From: a virus
Strand: one strand, 5' to 3'
DNA: 41,836 nt
IMG/VR virus record: IMGVR_UViG_3300024290_000001
Span: 1 to 41,836 of that record
Made by a program: the position numbers and the translations under genes. Positions 23,782 through 30,886 of this stretch are shown piece by piece (within the stretch, counting starts at the first letter, position 1; each line of letters opens with the position of its first letter). The notes under the pieces were generated by a model that made no database searches, was not told the DNA's origin, and saw only the letters and a list, made by a program, of their open reading frames with translations.

Positions 23782-23843
23782 TCAAGCATAGCTTTATATC
23801 AAAGTCAAGCGTTGCTTTGTTGTTTCGATCAAGCAGAGCTTTA
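23782..23843. promoter_or_regulatory. Left operator cluster, three 15-bp sites (O1, O2, O3)
   Basis: Three near-identical sites with core AAGC-N3-GCTT: TCAAGCATAGCTTTA (23782-23796), TCAAGCGTTGCTTTG (23805-23819), TCAAGCAGAGCTTTA (23829-23843). Start-to-start distances are 23 and 24 bp, about the spacing of lambda operators. Site O2 contains a leftward -35-like TTGACT. Site O3 overlaps the TATAAT of the repressor gene promoter. They should bind the CI-like and Cro-like proteins. Confidence 0.85.
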
Positions 23844-23847
23844 TAAT
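23820..23847 (+). promoter_or_regulatory. Repressor promoter giving a probable leaderless mRNA
   Basis: TATAAT at 23842-23847 with a weak TTGTTT -35 (23820-23825, 16-bp spacer). The expected start site is at or within a base or two of the ATG at 23854, and no Shine-Dalgarno lies before that ATG. This resembles lambda cI transcribed from PRM. Operator O3 overlaps the -10, giving a route for autoregulation or Cro control. Confidence 0.6.
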
Positions 23848-23853
23848 ATTGAA

Positions 23854-24174
23854 ATGACTTTAGGAAAACGCATAAAGACCGCTCGGGAACGGCTGAAACC
23901 TCATCTCACTCAGGCCGCCGTCGGAAAGCATTTTGGCGTTTCAGCTCAGGCGGTTTCGGGGTGGGAACGAGACGACACGATTCCCGATCTCAATAAGATA
24001 GCTCCGCTCGCAAGGCTGCTCCGAGTGCCGGCTATTTGGCTGCTGGAGGGCGGAAGTCCGGTTCCTGCCCCGGACTCCATAGAAACAACGATCGAGCAGC
24101 TCACGCCCTCCCAGCGGGCGATGCTGAACGCTGTTGCCAGGTCAATCCTGAAGGAAACCGACGAAGTGGCTTGA
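23854..24174 (+). CDS. CI-like repressor lacking a cleavage domain (106 aa)
   Basis: XRE-family helix-turn-helix in residues 1-60 (LGKRIKTARERLKPHLTQAA; GKHFGVSAQAVSGWERD; IAPLARLLRVPAIWLLEGG) plus a 40-residue helical tail (LTPSQRAMLNAVARSILKE). It lies between the two operator clusters and is the best candidate for the lysogeny repressor. It is much shorter than lambda CI and has no S24 peptidase Ser/Lys pair, so RecA-driven self-cleavage is not expected. Induction would need an antirepressor or another signal. A terminator follows at once. Confidence 0.75.
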   Translation: MTLGKRIKTARERLKPHLTQAAVGKHFGVSAQAVSGWERDDTIPDLNKIAPLARLLRVPAIWLLEGGSPVPAPDSIETTIEQLTPSQRAMLNAVARSILKETDEVA

Positions 24175-24175
24175 A

Positions 24176-24204
24176 GCCCGGTTCGGGCCGGGCAATCTTT
24201 TTTT
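24176..24204 (+). terminator. Terminator after the repressor gene
   Basis: GCCCGG (24176-24181) pairs with CCGGGC (24188-24193), followed within five bases by seven T (24198-24204). It insulates the repressor transcript from the early rightward operon. Confidence 0.75.
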
Positions 24205-24214
24205 GACCAATAGC

Positions 24215-24252
24215 TAAAGCAACGCTTGACAGTCAAGTAAAGCCGTGCTTGA
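24215..24252. promoter_or_regulatory. Right operator cluster (O4, O5) and early rightward promoter
   Basis: Two sites inverted relative to O1-O3: TAAAGCAACGCTTGA (24215-24229) and TAAAGCCGTGCTTGA (24238-24252), 23 bp apart. A perfect -35, TTGACA, lies at 24226-24231, at the end of O4. The -10 would fall at O5 (no strong TATAAT match). The mirror pair O2/O1 has TTGACT in the same place, so both early promoters have the same operator geometry. Repressor binding should block rightward early transcription. Confidence 0.8.
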
Positions 24253-24279
24253 GTGCTTCTACCGCAACGGGAGCACGAC

Positions 24280-24516
24280 ATGGCATCCATTCCGAGAAAA
24301 TGCACAGCAGTCGATATCAAGCTCGGTGAGCGGCTGCGCGTGATGCGCCAGAATCTTGGCCTGAGCCAATCCGATCTCGGCGCCGCGATCGGCGTCAGCT
24401 TCCAGCAAATCCAGAAATACGAAGCCGGCAAGAACCGGGTGGCCGTGAGCACGATGCTTGCGCTCACGGATCACCTCGGGATTTCGGCCGCTCGTTTTTT
24501 GAGGGGGATCGCGTGA
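24280..24516 (+). CDS. XRE-family regulator, first rightward early gene (78 aa)
   Basis: Standard alphaproteobacterial XRE protein: VDIKLGERLRVMRQNLGLSQ, SDLGAAIGVSFQQIQKYEAG, MLALTDHLGISAARFLRG. GGGAG lies before the ATG at 24280, and operators O4/O5 lie directly upstream. It may be a second Cro-type regulator of the early operon or modulate repression. Confidence 0.8.
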   Translation: MASIPRKCTAVDIKLGERLRVMRQNLGLSQSDLGAAIGVSFQQIQKYEAGKNRVAVSTMLALTDHLGISAARFLRGIA

Positions 24517-24758
24517 TGGAACAGTGCCGAACGCATCATTTTGCAACCGATGACGTGATCACCGGTCTCTGCCCGAACGGCGAGTTCGGTGCCTATCTTG
24601 AGCGACATGACGGCCGCGTGCGCGGGTATGGCCACACCCGCCATGCAGCGATTGCCGATCTGGTCGAATCGCTCGAACTGCAGGAGCCGGAGGATTTCGA
24701 CAGGCAGGCTGCGGCTTTTGATTACGCGCATGATCTTCGGAAGAATTGGGAGGCGTGA
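24516..24758 (+). CDS. Hypothetical protein (80 aa)
   Basis: ATG overlaps the preceding TGA. The sequence has NGEFGAYLERHDGRVRGYGH, TRHAAIADLVESLELQEPED, and a charged C-terminus. The GHTRHAAIADLVE segment looks like a small alpha/beta repeat similar to HicB-type partner folds, but no family is assigned. Confidence 0.55.
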   Translation: MEQCRTHHFATDDVITGLCPNGEFGAYLERHDGRVRGYGHTRHAAIADLVESLELQEPEDFDRQAAAFDYAHDLRKNWEA

Positions 24759-25025
24759 ATGTTCAGAGTTGGGCAGAAGGTCGTGTGCGTGAATGCATCC
24801 GGGTTTGAAAGCTTAATTGCACGCGGATCTGTTTATCAGATCCGAAGCATCAACATAGAATTTGGTCAGATGTGGCTTCGTCTCGCCGAGATAGCGCCAC
24901 GGGTAGACCAGGCTGGGTTTTGTTCTACCCGCTTCCGCCCCATCGTCGAGCGCAAGACCGACATCTCGATCTTCAAGGCGATGCTGACGCCGGCCGGCAA
25001 GAAGGAGCGCGTCAATGCGCACTGA
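24759..25025 (+). CDS. Hypothetical protein (88 aa)
   Basis: Begins MFRVGQKVVCVNASGFESLI with a small beta barrel-like pattern (FRVGQKVVCV..GSVYQIRSI..MWLRLAEI), then a FCSTRFRPIVERKTDISIFK tail ending with a basic stretch. Similar short proteins with a KVGQKVVCI-type N-terminus are widespread in alphaproteobacterial phages. Function unknown. It overlaps the next gene by 11 bases. Confidence 0.6.
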   Translation: MFRVGQKVVCVNASGFESLIARGSVYQIRSINIEFGQMWLRLAEIAPRVDQAGFCSTRFRPIVERKTDISIFKAMLTPAGKKERVNAH

Positions 25026-25170
25026 CAGCCAAACCCGCGCCAATGATCTCCTGGCAATCTGGCAGCTCCAGCGCGAGATGGGCATAAAGCCTGAAGATCG
25101 CCGGCTACCAGATGACGGGTTCGAGCGCGATCTGGAGATCATCCGCCAATGCATCGAGCGGAAGATATGA
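25015..25170 (+). CDS. Small helical protein (51 aa)
   Basis: ATG 25015 overlaps the previous gene. The sequence MRTDSQTRANDLLAIWQLQR then FERDLEIIRQCIERKI is helical and charged. The stop overlaps the next ATG (ATGA). Unknown. Confidence 0.5.
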   Translation: MRTDSQTRANDLLAIWQLQREMGIKPEDRRLPDDGFERDLEIIRQCIERKI

Positions 25171-25286
25171 GCGACGACTACGCGATCGATACGAGAACAG
25201 TTCTGATCTGGCTCATTCTGCTGAATATCGCGCGTTGGGCGTTCTATGACGTTGGCGGGATGGTGATAGGGAGGATTTTCGGATGA
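25167..25286 (+). CDS. Small membrane protein (39 aa)
   Basis: MSDDYAIDTRTVLIWLILLN with one hydrophobic segment (VLIWLILLNIARWAF) and a Gly-rich tail. It is flanked by four-base ATGA overlaps on both sides, which supports translation as part of the recombination operon. Unknown. Confidence 0.5.
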   Translation: MSDDYAIDTRTVLIWLILLNIARWAFYDVGGMVIGRIFG

Positions 25287-25984
25287 GCAACAACGCAGTC
25301 GAAAAGATCGAGCAGCAGCAAGCTTTGGCGATCACGCCGATGGATATGCTTAACCGCGCTGTCTCATCAGGCGCCGATCTCGACATGATCGAGAAGTTGA
25401 TGAACCTGCAGGAGCGCTGGGAAGCTGGCAACGCTCGCAAGGCGTTCGAAAAAGCTCTTGCTGCTGCAGGTGGCGAACTCCCGATCGTGATACGAAACGC
25501 AACCGGCCACAATGACAAGAAATATGCGGACTTCTCCGCTATCGCGAAAGCTATAGATCCGGTCTTGTCGCGCCATGGGTTGTATTACCGCTTCAAAACG
25601 CTGCAGACCGAGAAAACGATCACCGTGACCTGCGTGCTGTTCGGCCACGGCCATAGCGAGGAAACTGCACTAACCGCCGGCGCCGATACCTCTGGCAACA
25701 AGAATGCCATTCAGGCGATCGGCTCCACGCTTACCTACCTGCAGCGCTACTCGCTCGTGCAGATGCTTGGGCTCGCTGCTGCGAAGGACGACGACGGGGC
25801 GGCCGCGCCGGGCAATGCAATCAGCCTGGAGCAGGTTGAGGAACTAGTGACCCTCGCCGATGAGGTCGGAGCCGATAAGGAAGCATTCTGCCGATATTTC
25901 AAGGTCGGCGGCTTTGCCGATATCTCGACGAAGGACTTCCCGCGCGCCGTCGCCGCCCTGAACAAGAAAAGGAAGACGGCATGA
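25283..25984 (+). CDS. erf: ERF-family single-strand annealing protein (233 aa)
   Basis: Matches ERF-family recombinases: ALAAAGGELPIVIRNATGHN, KKYADFSAIAKAIDPVLSRH, and a core ...IQAIGSTLTYLQRYSLVQML GLAAAKDDDG... (split here). It would anneal homologous single strands, the partner of the exonuclease in the next gene. Four-base overlaps on both sides place it in a phage recombination module with exonuclease and NinB. Confidence 0.9.
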   Translation: MSNNAVEKIEQQQALAITPMDMLNRAVSSGADLDMIEKLMNLQERWEAGNARKAFEKALAAAGGELPIVIRNATGHNDKKYADFSAIAKAIDPVLSRHGLYYRFKTLQTEKTITVTCVLFGHGHSEETALTAGADTSGNKNAIQAIGSTLTYLQRYSLVQMLGLAAAKDDDGAAAPGNAISLEQVEELVTLADEVGADKEAFCRYFKVGGFADISTKDFPRAVAALNKKRKTA

Positions 25985-26616
25985 CCGCGGAAATCATCCA
26001 AGGTTCCGACGAATGGAAAGCGCTTCGTCTCGGTAAGGTCACGGCCTCGCGTGTCGCTGACGTGGTAGCCAGGACTAAGAGCGGGTACAGCGCTAGCCGA
26101 GCCAACTACGCTGCTCAGCTCATTGCGGAGCGCCTGACTGGCACGCCAGCGGAGTCCTATACCAACGCGGCCATGCAGCACGGCACCGAAACCGAGCCGG
26201 AAGCGCGCGACGCCTATTGCTTCTACCAAGGCGTGACGGTCGAAGAAGTTGCGTTCGTTCCCCATCCCAAGATTGGCCAAGCCGGATGCAGCCCAGATGG
26301 CTTGGTCGGCGAGGACGGCCTAGTCGAGATCAAGTGTCCCCAAACCGCTACCCATCTGGAAACACTGCTCGGCCAGGCCGTCCCCGCAAGGTACGAAACC
26401 CAGATCCAATTCCAGATGGCCTGTACGGGACGGAAGTGGTGTGATTTCGTCTCCTATGATCCCCGCATGCCCGAGCAGATGCGATTGTTTATCCGGCGCG
26501 TGCCCCGTGACGACAAGCGGATTTCAGAACTCGAAAACGAAATCGCAGGCTTCCTGCTGGAACTAGCCGTCAAGCTTTCGCAGCTCAATAGCCTGTACGG
26601 ACAGGAAGCAGCATGA
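25981..26616 (+). CDS. YqaJ / lambda-type exonuclease (211 aa)
   Basis: 5'-3' exonuclease of the PD-(D/E)XK fold. Key pieces are GSDEWKALRLGKVTASRVAD near the start, AMQHGTETEPEARDAY, then GCSPDGLVGEDGLVEIKCP with the catalytic D...E-x-K, and a C-terminal QFQMACTGRKWCDFVSYDP. It degrades one strand from ends and feeds the ERF annealing protein. The length is close to lambda Exo (226 aa). Confidence 0.9.
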   Translation: MTAEIIQGSDEWKALRLGKVTASRVADVVARTKSGYSASRANYAAQLIAERLTGTPAESYTNAAMQHGTETEPEARDAYCFYQGVTVEEVAFVPHPKIGQAGCSPDGLVGEDGLVEIKCPQTATHLETLLGQAVPARYETQIQFQMACTGRKWCDFVSYDPRMPEQMRLFIRRVPRDDKRISELENEIAGFLLELAVKLSQLNSLYGQEAA

Positions 26617-27005
26617 GCCGGGCCGCTATCATTCTCAACAGCCGAGCCGAGCGCGAGCGCGCTGCCAATTGGGCTGCGAAGCTTCCGAGCGGCACGCGCG
26701 TTGAGTTCAAGGCAGCGCGGCGAACTTTGGATCAGAACTCCAAGCTATGGGCGATGCTCACGGAAGTAGCCATGCAAGTTCATTGGCACGGCGCCAAGCT
26801 GACGCCGAATGACTGGAAACTGGTCTTCCTTGATGCGTTGAAGCGCGAGACGCGGGCTGTCCCGAATATAGACGGAACCGGTTTCGTGGAGCTCGGCCGA
26901 TCATCGTCTGACCTTTCCAAGTCGGAGATGGGAGATCTCATAGAACTAATCTATGCCTTCGGCGCTACGCATGGCGTGAAGTTTCGGGAGCTTGAGTTAG
27001 CATGA
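26613..27005 (+). CDS. ninB: NinB recombination protein (130 aa)
   Basis: Matches NinB (Orf of lambda): LPSGTRVEFKAARRTLDQNS KLWAMLTEVA (split), NDWKLVFLDALKRE, and the C-terminal EMGDLIELIYAFGATHGVKF. NinB binds SSB-coated single strands and helps annealing proteins replace RecFOR. It is directly downstream of erf and exonuclease. Confidence 0.9.
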   Translation: MSRAAIILNSRAERERAANWAAKLPSGTRVEFKAARRTLDQNSKLWAMLTEVAMQVHWHGAKLTPNDWKLVFLDALKRETRAVPNIDGTGFVELGRSSSDLSKSEMGDLIELIYAFGATHGVKFRELELA

Positions 27006-27388
27006 ACATGCGAGGCGAGAAGCGCACCGAGTTTCCGCAGGCAATCAAGAAGGCTGCGTTTGCCCGTTCCTGCAAGCCTGACGGGATTCCGAAGTGCGAG
27101 GCGCCAGGCTGCGGCAAGGTGATCCGCGCCGGCCATCTGATATTCGAGCATGTGCAGCCGGACGGGCTCGGCGGTGAACCAACAATGGAGAATATCGCCG
27201 TCTATTGCGACGTCTGCGCGACGAAGAAGACATTCGAGGAAGACAACCCGCGCATGGCAAAGGCCGATCGCGTGCTCAAGGCAACGTTCGGCATGAAGCG
27301 CAAGGGTCGGCCGATGCCAGGATCAAAGGCAAGTGGATTCAAGAAGAAGATGTCTGGCGTTGTCGTCAGACGTGGCTTCTCTCGGTAA
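27002..27388 (+). CDS. HNH endonuclease-like protein (128 aa)
   Basis: Contains a zinc-bound HNH arrangement: KCEAPGCGKVIRAGHLIFEH VQPDGLGGEP (split), MENIAVYCDVCATKK, with C-x4-C and C-x2-C zinc pairs, the HNH His in FEH, and Asn in MENI. The basic C-terminus (MKRKGRPMPGSKASGFKKKM) likely binds DNA. It could resolve recombination intermediates or cut host DNA. HNH proteins are frequent beside phage recombination genes. Confidence 0.75.
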   Translation: MNMRGEKRTEFPQAIKKAAFARSCKPDGIPKCEAPGCGKVIRAGHLIFEHVQPDGLGGEPTMENIAVYCDVCATKKTFEEDNPRMAKADRVLKATFGMKRKGRPMPGSKASGFKKKMSGVVVRRGFSR

Positions 27389-27404
27389 TGGGAAACAAAG
27401 GCAA

Positions 27405-27923
27405 ATGTCACAACGAGATTCCGGATACGAGCGCAAAGAGCGGGATCTATACGAGACGCCGGCGTGGGTGACGGAAACGCTATTGCCTCACATCCAGTCA
27501 CGTCGATTGAAGATCTGGGAGCCCGCCGCCGGAACAGGAAAAATGTCCGCTGTCTTGGCGCGATCACACGATGTCTTTTCCTCTGACATCGAGAACGGCG
27601 ACGACTTCCTGAAATGCACCACGACCGCATGCGACGCGATCGTGACCAATCCGCCGTATGAGCTTGCGACTGAGTTTATTCAGCACGCCCTTGTACTAAC
27701 ACAAGGCTGGGGACTGATTGCCATGCTCTTGCGGACAGATTTCGACCACGCCAAGACACGCGCGCACCTTTTCGCAGACTGTCCGATCTTCGCAAGAAAG
27801 ATCGTCCTGACCAAACGTATCCGGTGGTTCGAAGACAGCACCGGATCGCCTTCGTTCAACCATGCGTGGTTCATCTGGAATTACTATCATGCCGGCCCGC
27901 CCACGCTGGCCTACGCACCATAA
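27405..27923 (+). CDS. Adenine-specific DNA methyltransferase-like protein (172 aa)
   Basis: SAM-binding motif EPAAGTGKMS (about residues 43-52), an acidic DIENGDD after beta-2, and the catalytic NPPY (about residues 83-86). The N-terminus (YETPAWVTETLLPHI) is typical of small phage adenine methyltransferases of the Dam/MT-A type. It has the second NPP motif in this genome (the other is at 21196-21774). It may protect phage DNA. The start ATG 27405 follows AAAGG. Confidence 0.8.
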   Translation: MSQRDSGYERKERDLYETPAWVTETLLPHIQSRRLKIWEPAAGTGKMSAVLARSHDVFSSDIENGDDFLKCTTTACDAIVTNPPYELATEFIQHALVLTQGWGLIAMLLRTDFDHAKTRAHLFADCPIFARKIVLTKRIRWFEDSTGSPSFNHAWFIWNYYHAGPPTLAYAP

Positions 27924-27939
27924 TTGGGAATTAAAGCAA

Positions 27940-28185
27940 ATGACCGTCTACATGGGTTTCAAGAAGGCGATGATCACCATGCAGATCAAGGGATCGCGCA
28001 TGGTCAAGACCTGCACGAACGCAACACCCATAGGTTATGTCTATCACGTCATTCCTGGGCAACCTGGCGGCAAAGCCGGTCAAGTCTCGGTGGATATCGC
28101 CGAGAAGATCAAGCAGCATCCCCAGGTTCTCGCCGCAGAAGACGGCCTGTTCCCCGGTCGCTCACAGACTTGGATATTTTCTTAA
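27940..28185 (+). CDS. Hypothetical protein (81 aa)
   Basis: MTVYMGFKKAMITMQIKGSR start, then GYVYHVIPGQPGGKAGQVSV and VDIAEKIKQHPQVLAAEDGL. It looks like a small beta-alpha domain and no family is recognised. It follows the methyltransferase by 16 bases and is likely co-transcribed. Confidence 0.55.
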   Translation: MTVYMGFKKAMITMQIKGSRMVKTCTNATPIGYVYHVIPGQPGGKAGQVSVDIAEKIKQHPQVLAAEDGLFPGRSQTWIFS

Positions 28186-28210
28186 TGCCCCGACACCGAA
28201 AGGTTAAGCC

Positions 28211-28393
28211 ATGACTGAGCCGAGCGCGCTGGAAGCCCTTCGGGTTACGGTTTGTGACCGCTGTCTGCAAGCCTCTTGTTGGCAAGGTGAGTTCATGTGC
28301 GATGAGGCAAGATATGCAGGTACAACTACCAAGACGGTAGCCGAGCTGCGCAAGCTAAATCTTGAACATCCAGACTACTGGACGAAAGGTTGA
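28211..28393 (+). CDS. Small Cys-containing protein (60 aa)
   Basis: Contains CDRCLQASCW...MCDEARYA, four cysteines in two pairs that could bind zinc. The start context GGTTAAGCCATGA recurs at several neighbouring genes. Unknown role; small zinc-binding proteins are common in phage early regions. Confidence 0.55.
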   Translation: MTEPSALEALRVTVCDRCLQASCWQGEFMCDEARYAGTTTKTVAELRKLNLEHPDYWTKG

Positions 28394-28396
28394 GCC

Positions 28397-28522
28397 ATGA
28401 GTGCAGCAATGATCTACGTCTTGGCTTTTGTCGGCGCGTGGACTGTCGCAGGGTGGTCACGCGATCTCTGGCGCACCCGGAAAGACAAGGGCTATGACGC
28501 AAGCAAGTGGGGAGCGCTTTAA
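28397..28522 (+). CDS. Small membrane protein (41 aa)
   Basis: MSAAMIYVLAFVGAWTVAGW is an N-terminal membrane segment followed by a basic cytoplasmic tail (RDLWRTRKDKG). The start context is GGTTGAGCCATGA; the stop TAA overlaps the next ATG (TAATG). Function unknown. Confidence 0.5.
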   Translation: MSAAMIYVLAFVGAWTVAGWSRDLWRTRKDKGYDASKWGAL

Positions 28523-29175
28523 TGAGTGATTTATGTGAACGGCTCCTCAAACAGGCTGAAGCTTGGGATGGAGAGCCTGGAAACCTTCTGGAAGAAGCCG
28601 CCGACGAGATCGCCAGCCTCCGCGCCCAGCTTGCTCAAAAGCAAACATCTGATGAGGCTGAGATATTTGCGTGGGTTGAGACCATCAACGATAGGCGCGA
28701 TCAGGAACTAACGAAACTCCGCGCCCAGCTTGCGAGCGCGAGGAAGGCGCTGGAGCGGATAGAAAAGAGCGATCGGCGATGGGTATCTCCATATGCGATG
28801 GACGCATATGACATCATCGAGCGTGCACCCAGCGGGAACGTTCTTGTCCATGGACCTGAAGGTAGAATAGCGCGTGATGCTCTGCTTTCTTTAACTCCCG
28901 ATCACCGCGAAATCCAGCCGAGCGGGATGCAGAAGGGCTACGTGGTCCTGAGCGCCGAAGAGCGTGCTCGCGGCTTTGTTCAGCCAGTTCGCCGCACTTA
29001 TGTGCACAAAAAGTGCGGGGTAGCCACAACGATGGGGCTCGCTTTGGCCGAGACCTACGCGCGTGACCCCAAGTTCTACACCGGGACGTACTGCGTCGGT
29101 TGCCGAACTCATTTCACGTTCGGACAGCCTGATGGCGAGTTCACATGGGACGACGGGTCGAGGGTGGGCGAATGA
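28522..29175 (+). CDS. Coiled coil plus Cys-pair protein (217 aa)
   Basis: Residues 1-85 are long helices with coiled-coil heptads (LLEEAADEIASLRAQLAQKQ; LTKLRAQLASARKALERIEK). The C-terminal part has KKCGVAT...YCVGCRTHFTFG, a CxxC-type zinc-ribbon-like arrangement. It starts by TAATG overlap and ends in ATGA overlap. Similar proteins recur in phages of alphaproteobacteria with unknown function. Confidence 0.6.
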   Translation: MSDLCERLLKQAEAWDGEPGNLLEEAADEIASLRAQLAQKQTSDEAEIFAWVETINDRRDQELTKLRAQLASARKALERIEKSDRRWVSPYAMDAYDIIERAPSGNVLVHGPEGRIARDALLSLTPDHREIQPSGMQKGYVVLSAEERARGFVQPVRRTYVHKKCGVATTMGLALAETYARDPKFYTGTYCVGCRTHFTFGQPDGEFTWDDGSRVGE

Positions 29176-29432
29176 AAACAAAAATCCATACCGCGAGTCC
29201 CGAGCACGAGATCGTCTATCAAGAACTCGTCGCGCTGGTCCGTAAGCATGCTGAGCATCTCGACGCAATTGAGATGCTGGCAATAGCGGCGAACATGCTG
29301 GGCAAGTTGTGCGCGATGCAGGACCAGCGCGCCTATACGCCGGCCATGGTCATGGAGATTGTCGCCCAGAACGTCGAGGAAGGCAACCGACAGGCGGTTG
29401 CCGAAGTGATGAGCAGCAAGGGTCGCGCGTAA
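29172..29432 (+). CDS. Hypothetical helical protein (86 aa)
   Basis: Helical, EIVYQELVALVRKHAEHLDA then IAANMLGKLCAMQDQRAYTP and MVMEIVAQNVEEGNRQAVAE. It overlaps the upstream stop by ATGA. Unknown function. Confidence 0.55.
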   Translation: MKTKIHTASPEHEIVYQELVALVRKHAEHLDAIEMLAIAANMLGKLCAMQDQRAYTPAMVMEIVAQNVEEGNRQAVAEVMSSKGRA

Positions 29433-29460
29433 GCGATAAACACCACTTAAGGAAAACCCA

Positions 29461-29703
29461 ATGTCCGTGCAGGTAACAGACAAAATGTGCGAGGATGCTC
29501 TTAAGGCTGACGCGCACGACCGCATTCATGGGTATTCGTATAAGACCCTGCACGTAATCCGCGATGAATCTTTGCCTTGGGAGCAGCAAGAGATTTGGGC
29601 CTCACCTGTTGGTGGTCCGGCTGAGTATCAAGCATTTCAAAAACAACTTCGTATTGAGAGAATGCGAGTTGTGCTTCAAGCCGCTCTTTCGTTAACGAGT
29701 TGA
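29461..29703 (+). CDS. Hypothetical protein (80 aa)
   Basis: MSVQVTDKMCEDALKADAHD followed by IHGYSYKTLHVIRDESLPWE. The AAGGAAAACCC upstream is a good ribosome site. No family recognised. Confidence 0.5.
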   Translation: MSVQVTDKMCEDALKADAHDRIHGYSYKTLHVIRDESLPWEQQEIWASPVGGPAEYQAFQKQLRIERMRVVLQAALSLTS

Positions 29704-29710
29704 TAAGGCC

Positions 29711-30256
29711 ATGAAGTATCGCTGCGCGCATTGTGGAAAGACCGCCGACAAATCCGCCGGCCACGTCAACCGTGCGCGTGAGCGAGGTCTAAACCTCTAC
29801 TGTAACCGCCGCTGTTCCGGCCTCGGTCGGCGCCAAGGGAAGACGAAAGCGCAGCGAATTGAGGAGAAGAGGCTTTACGATTTGGCTTACCGGACCAAAA
29901 ACCTTGAGATGCTAAAGGCCAAGAAGCGCGACTATTTCAAGCGCACATATGATCCGGTGAAGGCTGCCAAGGAGCGCAAGAAACGAGCGCCGCAGCATGT
30001 CGAGTACTGCCGGCAGCCTTGGTACAAAGAATGGAAGCGCGAATACGACGCCCGCTATAGGGCGAAAAAATTTGGTGCATTTGCGGACGCATACAGACTG
30101 ACCGTTGAATTAAACAAAGAAATCAAACGGAGAACCACCAATGAAGACCTCGAAGCGTCAAAATACCAAGACCGTCGCCGCAACAAAAGGCAGAGCCGTC
30201 AGCGCGAAGCTGGCCAAGAACGGGGTCCAAACCGTCATTCGGCCTCTCTCGGCTAG
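29711..30256 (+). CDS. Zinc-finger, lysine-rich protein (181 aa)
   Basis: The N-terminal zinc motif CAHCGKTADKSAGHVNRARE...YCNRRCSG (C-x2-C and C-x3-C) is followed by a long basic region with KRDYFKRTYDPVKAAKERKK and RNKRQSRQREAGQERGPNRH. This is a widespread phage protein type of unknown function that probably binds DNA or RNA. Its last 116 bases overlap the start of the next gene in another frame. Confidence 0.6.
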   Translation: MKYRCAHCGKTADKSAGHVNRARERGLNLYCNRRCSGLGRRQGKTKAQRIEEKRLYDLAYRTKNLEMLKAKKRDYFKRTYDPVKAAKERKKRAPQHVEYCRQPWYKEWKREYDARYRAKKFGAFADAYRLTVELNKEIKRRTTNEDLEASKYQDRRRNKRQSRQREAGQERGPNRHSASLG

Positions 30257-30446
30257 CAGCCTGAAGGACATCCTTTGGGAGACGCTGACCGACCTCAAGC
30301 ATGACCAGATCATGCCGAACCGCGCTGACGCGATAGCTGCCCAGTCGCGCGAGATTCTGAGGACCATCAAGGTTCAGCTCCAGGTAGCCGGACAGGCCAA
30401 GCGTAGCGTCCCGCAAGAGATCATCGAGTTCACGGAACGGCGCTAA
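30141..30446 (+). CDS. Small Lys/Thr-rich protein (101 aa)
   Basis: The N-terminus is Lys/Thr-rich (MKTSKRQNTKTVAATKGRAV), then a helical ILWETLTDLKHDQIMPNRAD with AIAAQSREILRTIKVQLQ. A GGAGAACC element precedes the ATG. The 116-base overlap with the upstream zinc gene in another frame is unusual. Function unknown. Confidence 0.55.
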   Translation: MKTSKRQNTKTVAATKGRAVSAKLAKNGVQTVIRPLSASSLKDILWETLTDLKHDQIMPNRADAIAAQSREILRTIKVQLQVAGQAKRSVPQEIIEFTERR

Positions 30447-30467
30447 CCATCGGATAGGGAAACCAAC

Positions 30468-30668
30468 ATGACAAGACGGACGGATGCCGAGGTGATGGAG
30501 TTACTGCGCAGCGATAGCGCTCTCAATAAAGCGCGGCATATATTCAGTGGCGAATGTGGTCGTATCGAGCAGGCCGGCATGCAGCGATTGCCGCCGGGTC
30601 CGATCGAGGTGCGCCGCATGGAATTTGAAGCGGTCGAAAAGATCGCTGCAGCTCTAACCTCGGGATAA
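30468..30668 (+). CDS. Hypothetical protein (66 aa)
   Basis: MTRRTDAEVMELLRSDSALN then CGRIEQAGMQRLPPGPIEVR. GGGAAACC upstream. Unrecognised. Confidence 0.45.
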   Translation: MTRRTDAEVMELLRSDSALNKARHIFSGECGRIEQAGMQRLPPGPIEVRRMEFEAVEKIAAALTSG

Positions 30669-30676
30669 GAGAAGCC

Positions 30677-30886
30677 ATGAGATCACAGCACCAGCAGATG
30701 CGTGACGCGATCAACGACGTTGAACTGGCCTTGAATGGCCTGGAGATCGATAGCGTCGCGCGACTGTTCGAAACCGCTGACGATTCCGTGATGGTCAAGG
30801 TTCCGCTCGGTGCTCTGCGCCAGCTCGCCCGCTGCTATCCGACGCTCAACCGGATCATCAACGATCCTGCTTTCGAACAGCGCTAA
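30677..30886 (+). CDS. Hypothetical protein (69 aa)
   Basis: MRSQHQQMRDAINDVELALN, helical, with VMVKVPLGALRQLARCYPTL. It is in a series of small genes with a GCCATGA start context. Unknown. Confidence 0.45.
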   Translation: MRSQHQQMRDAINDVELALNGLEIDSVARLFETADDSVMVKVPLGALRQLARCYPTLNRIINDPAFEQR

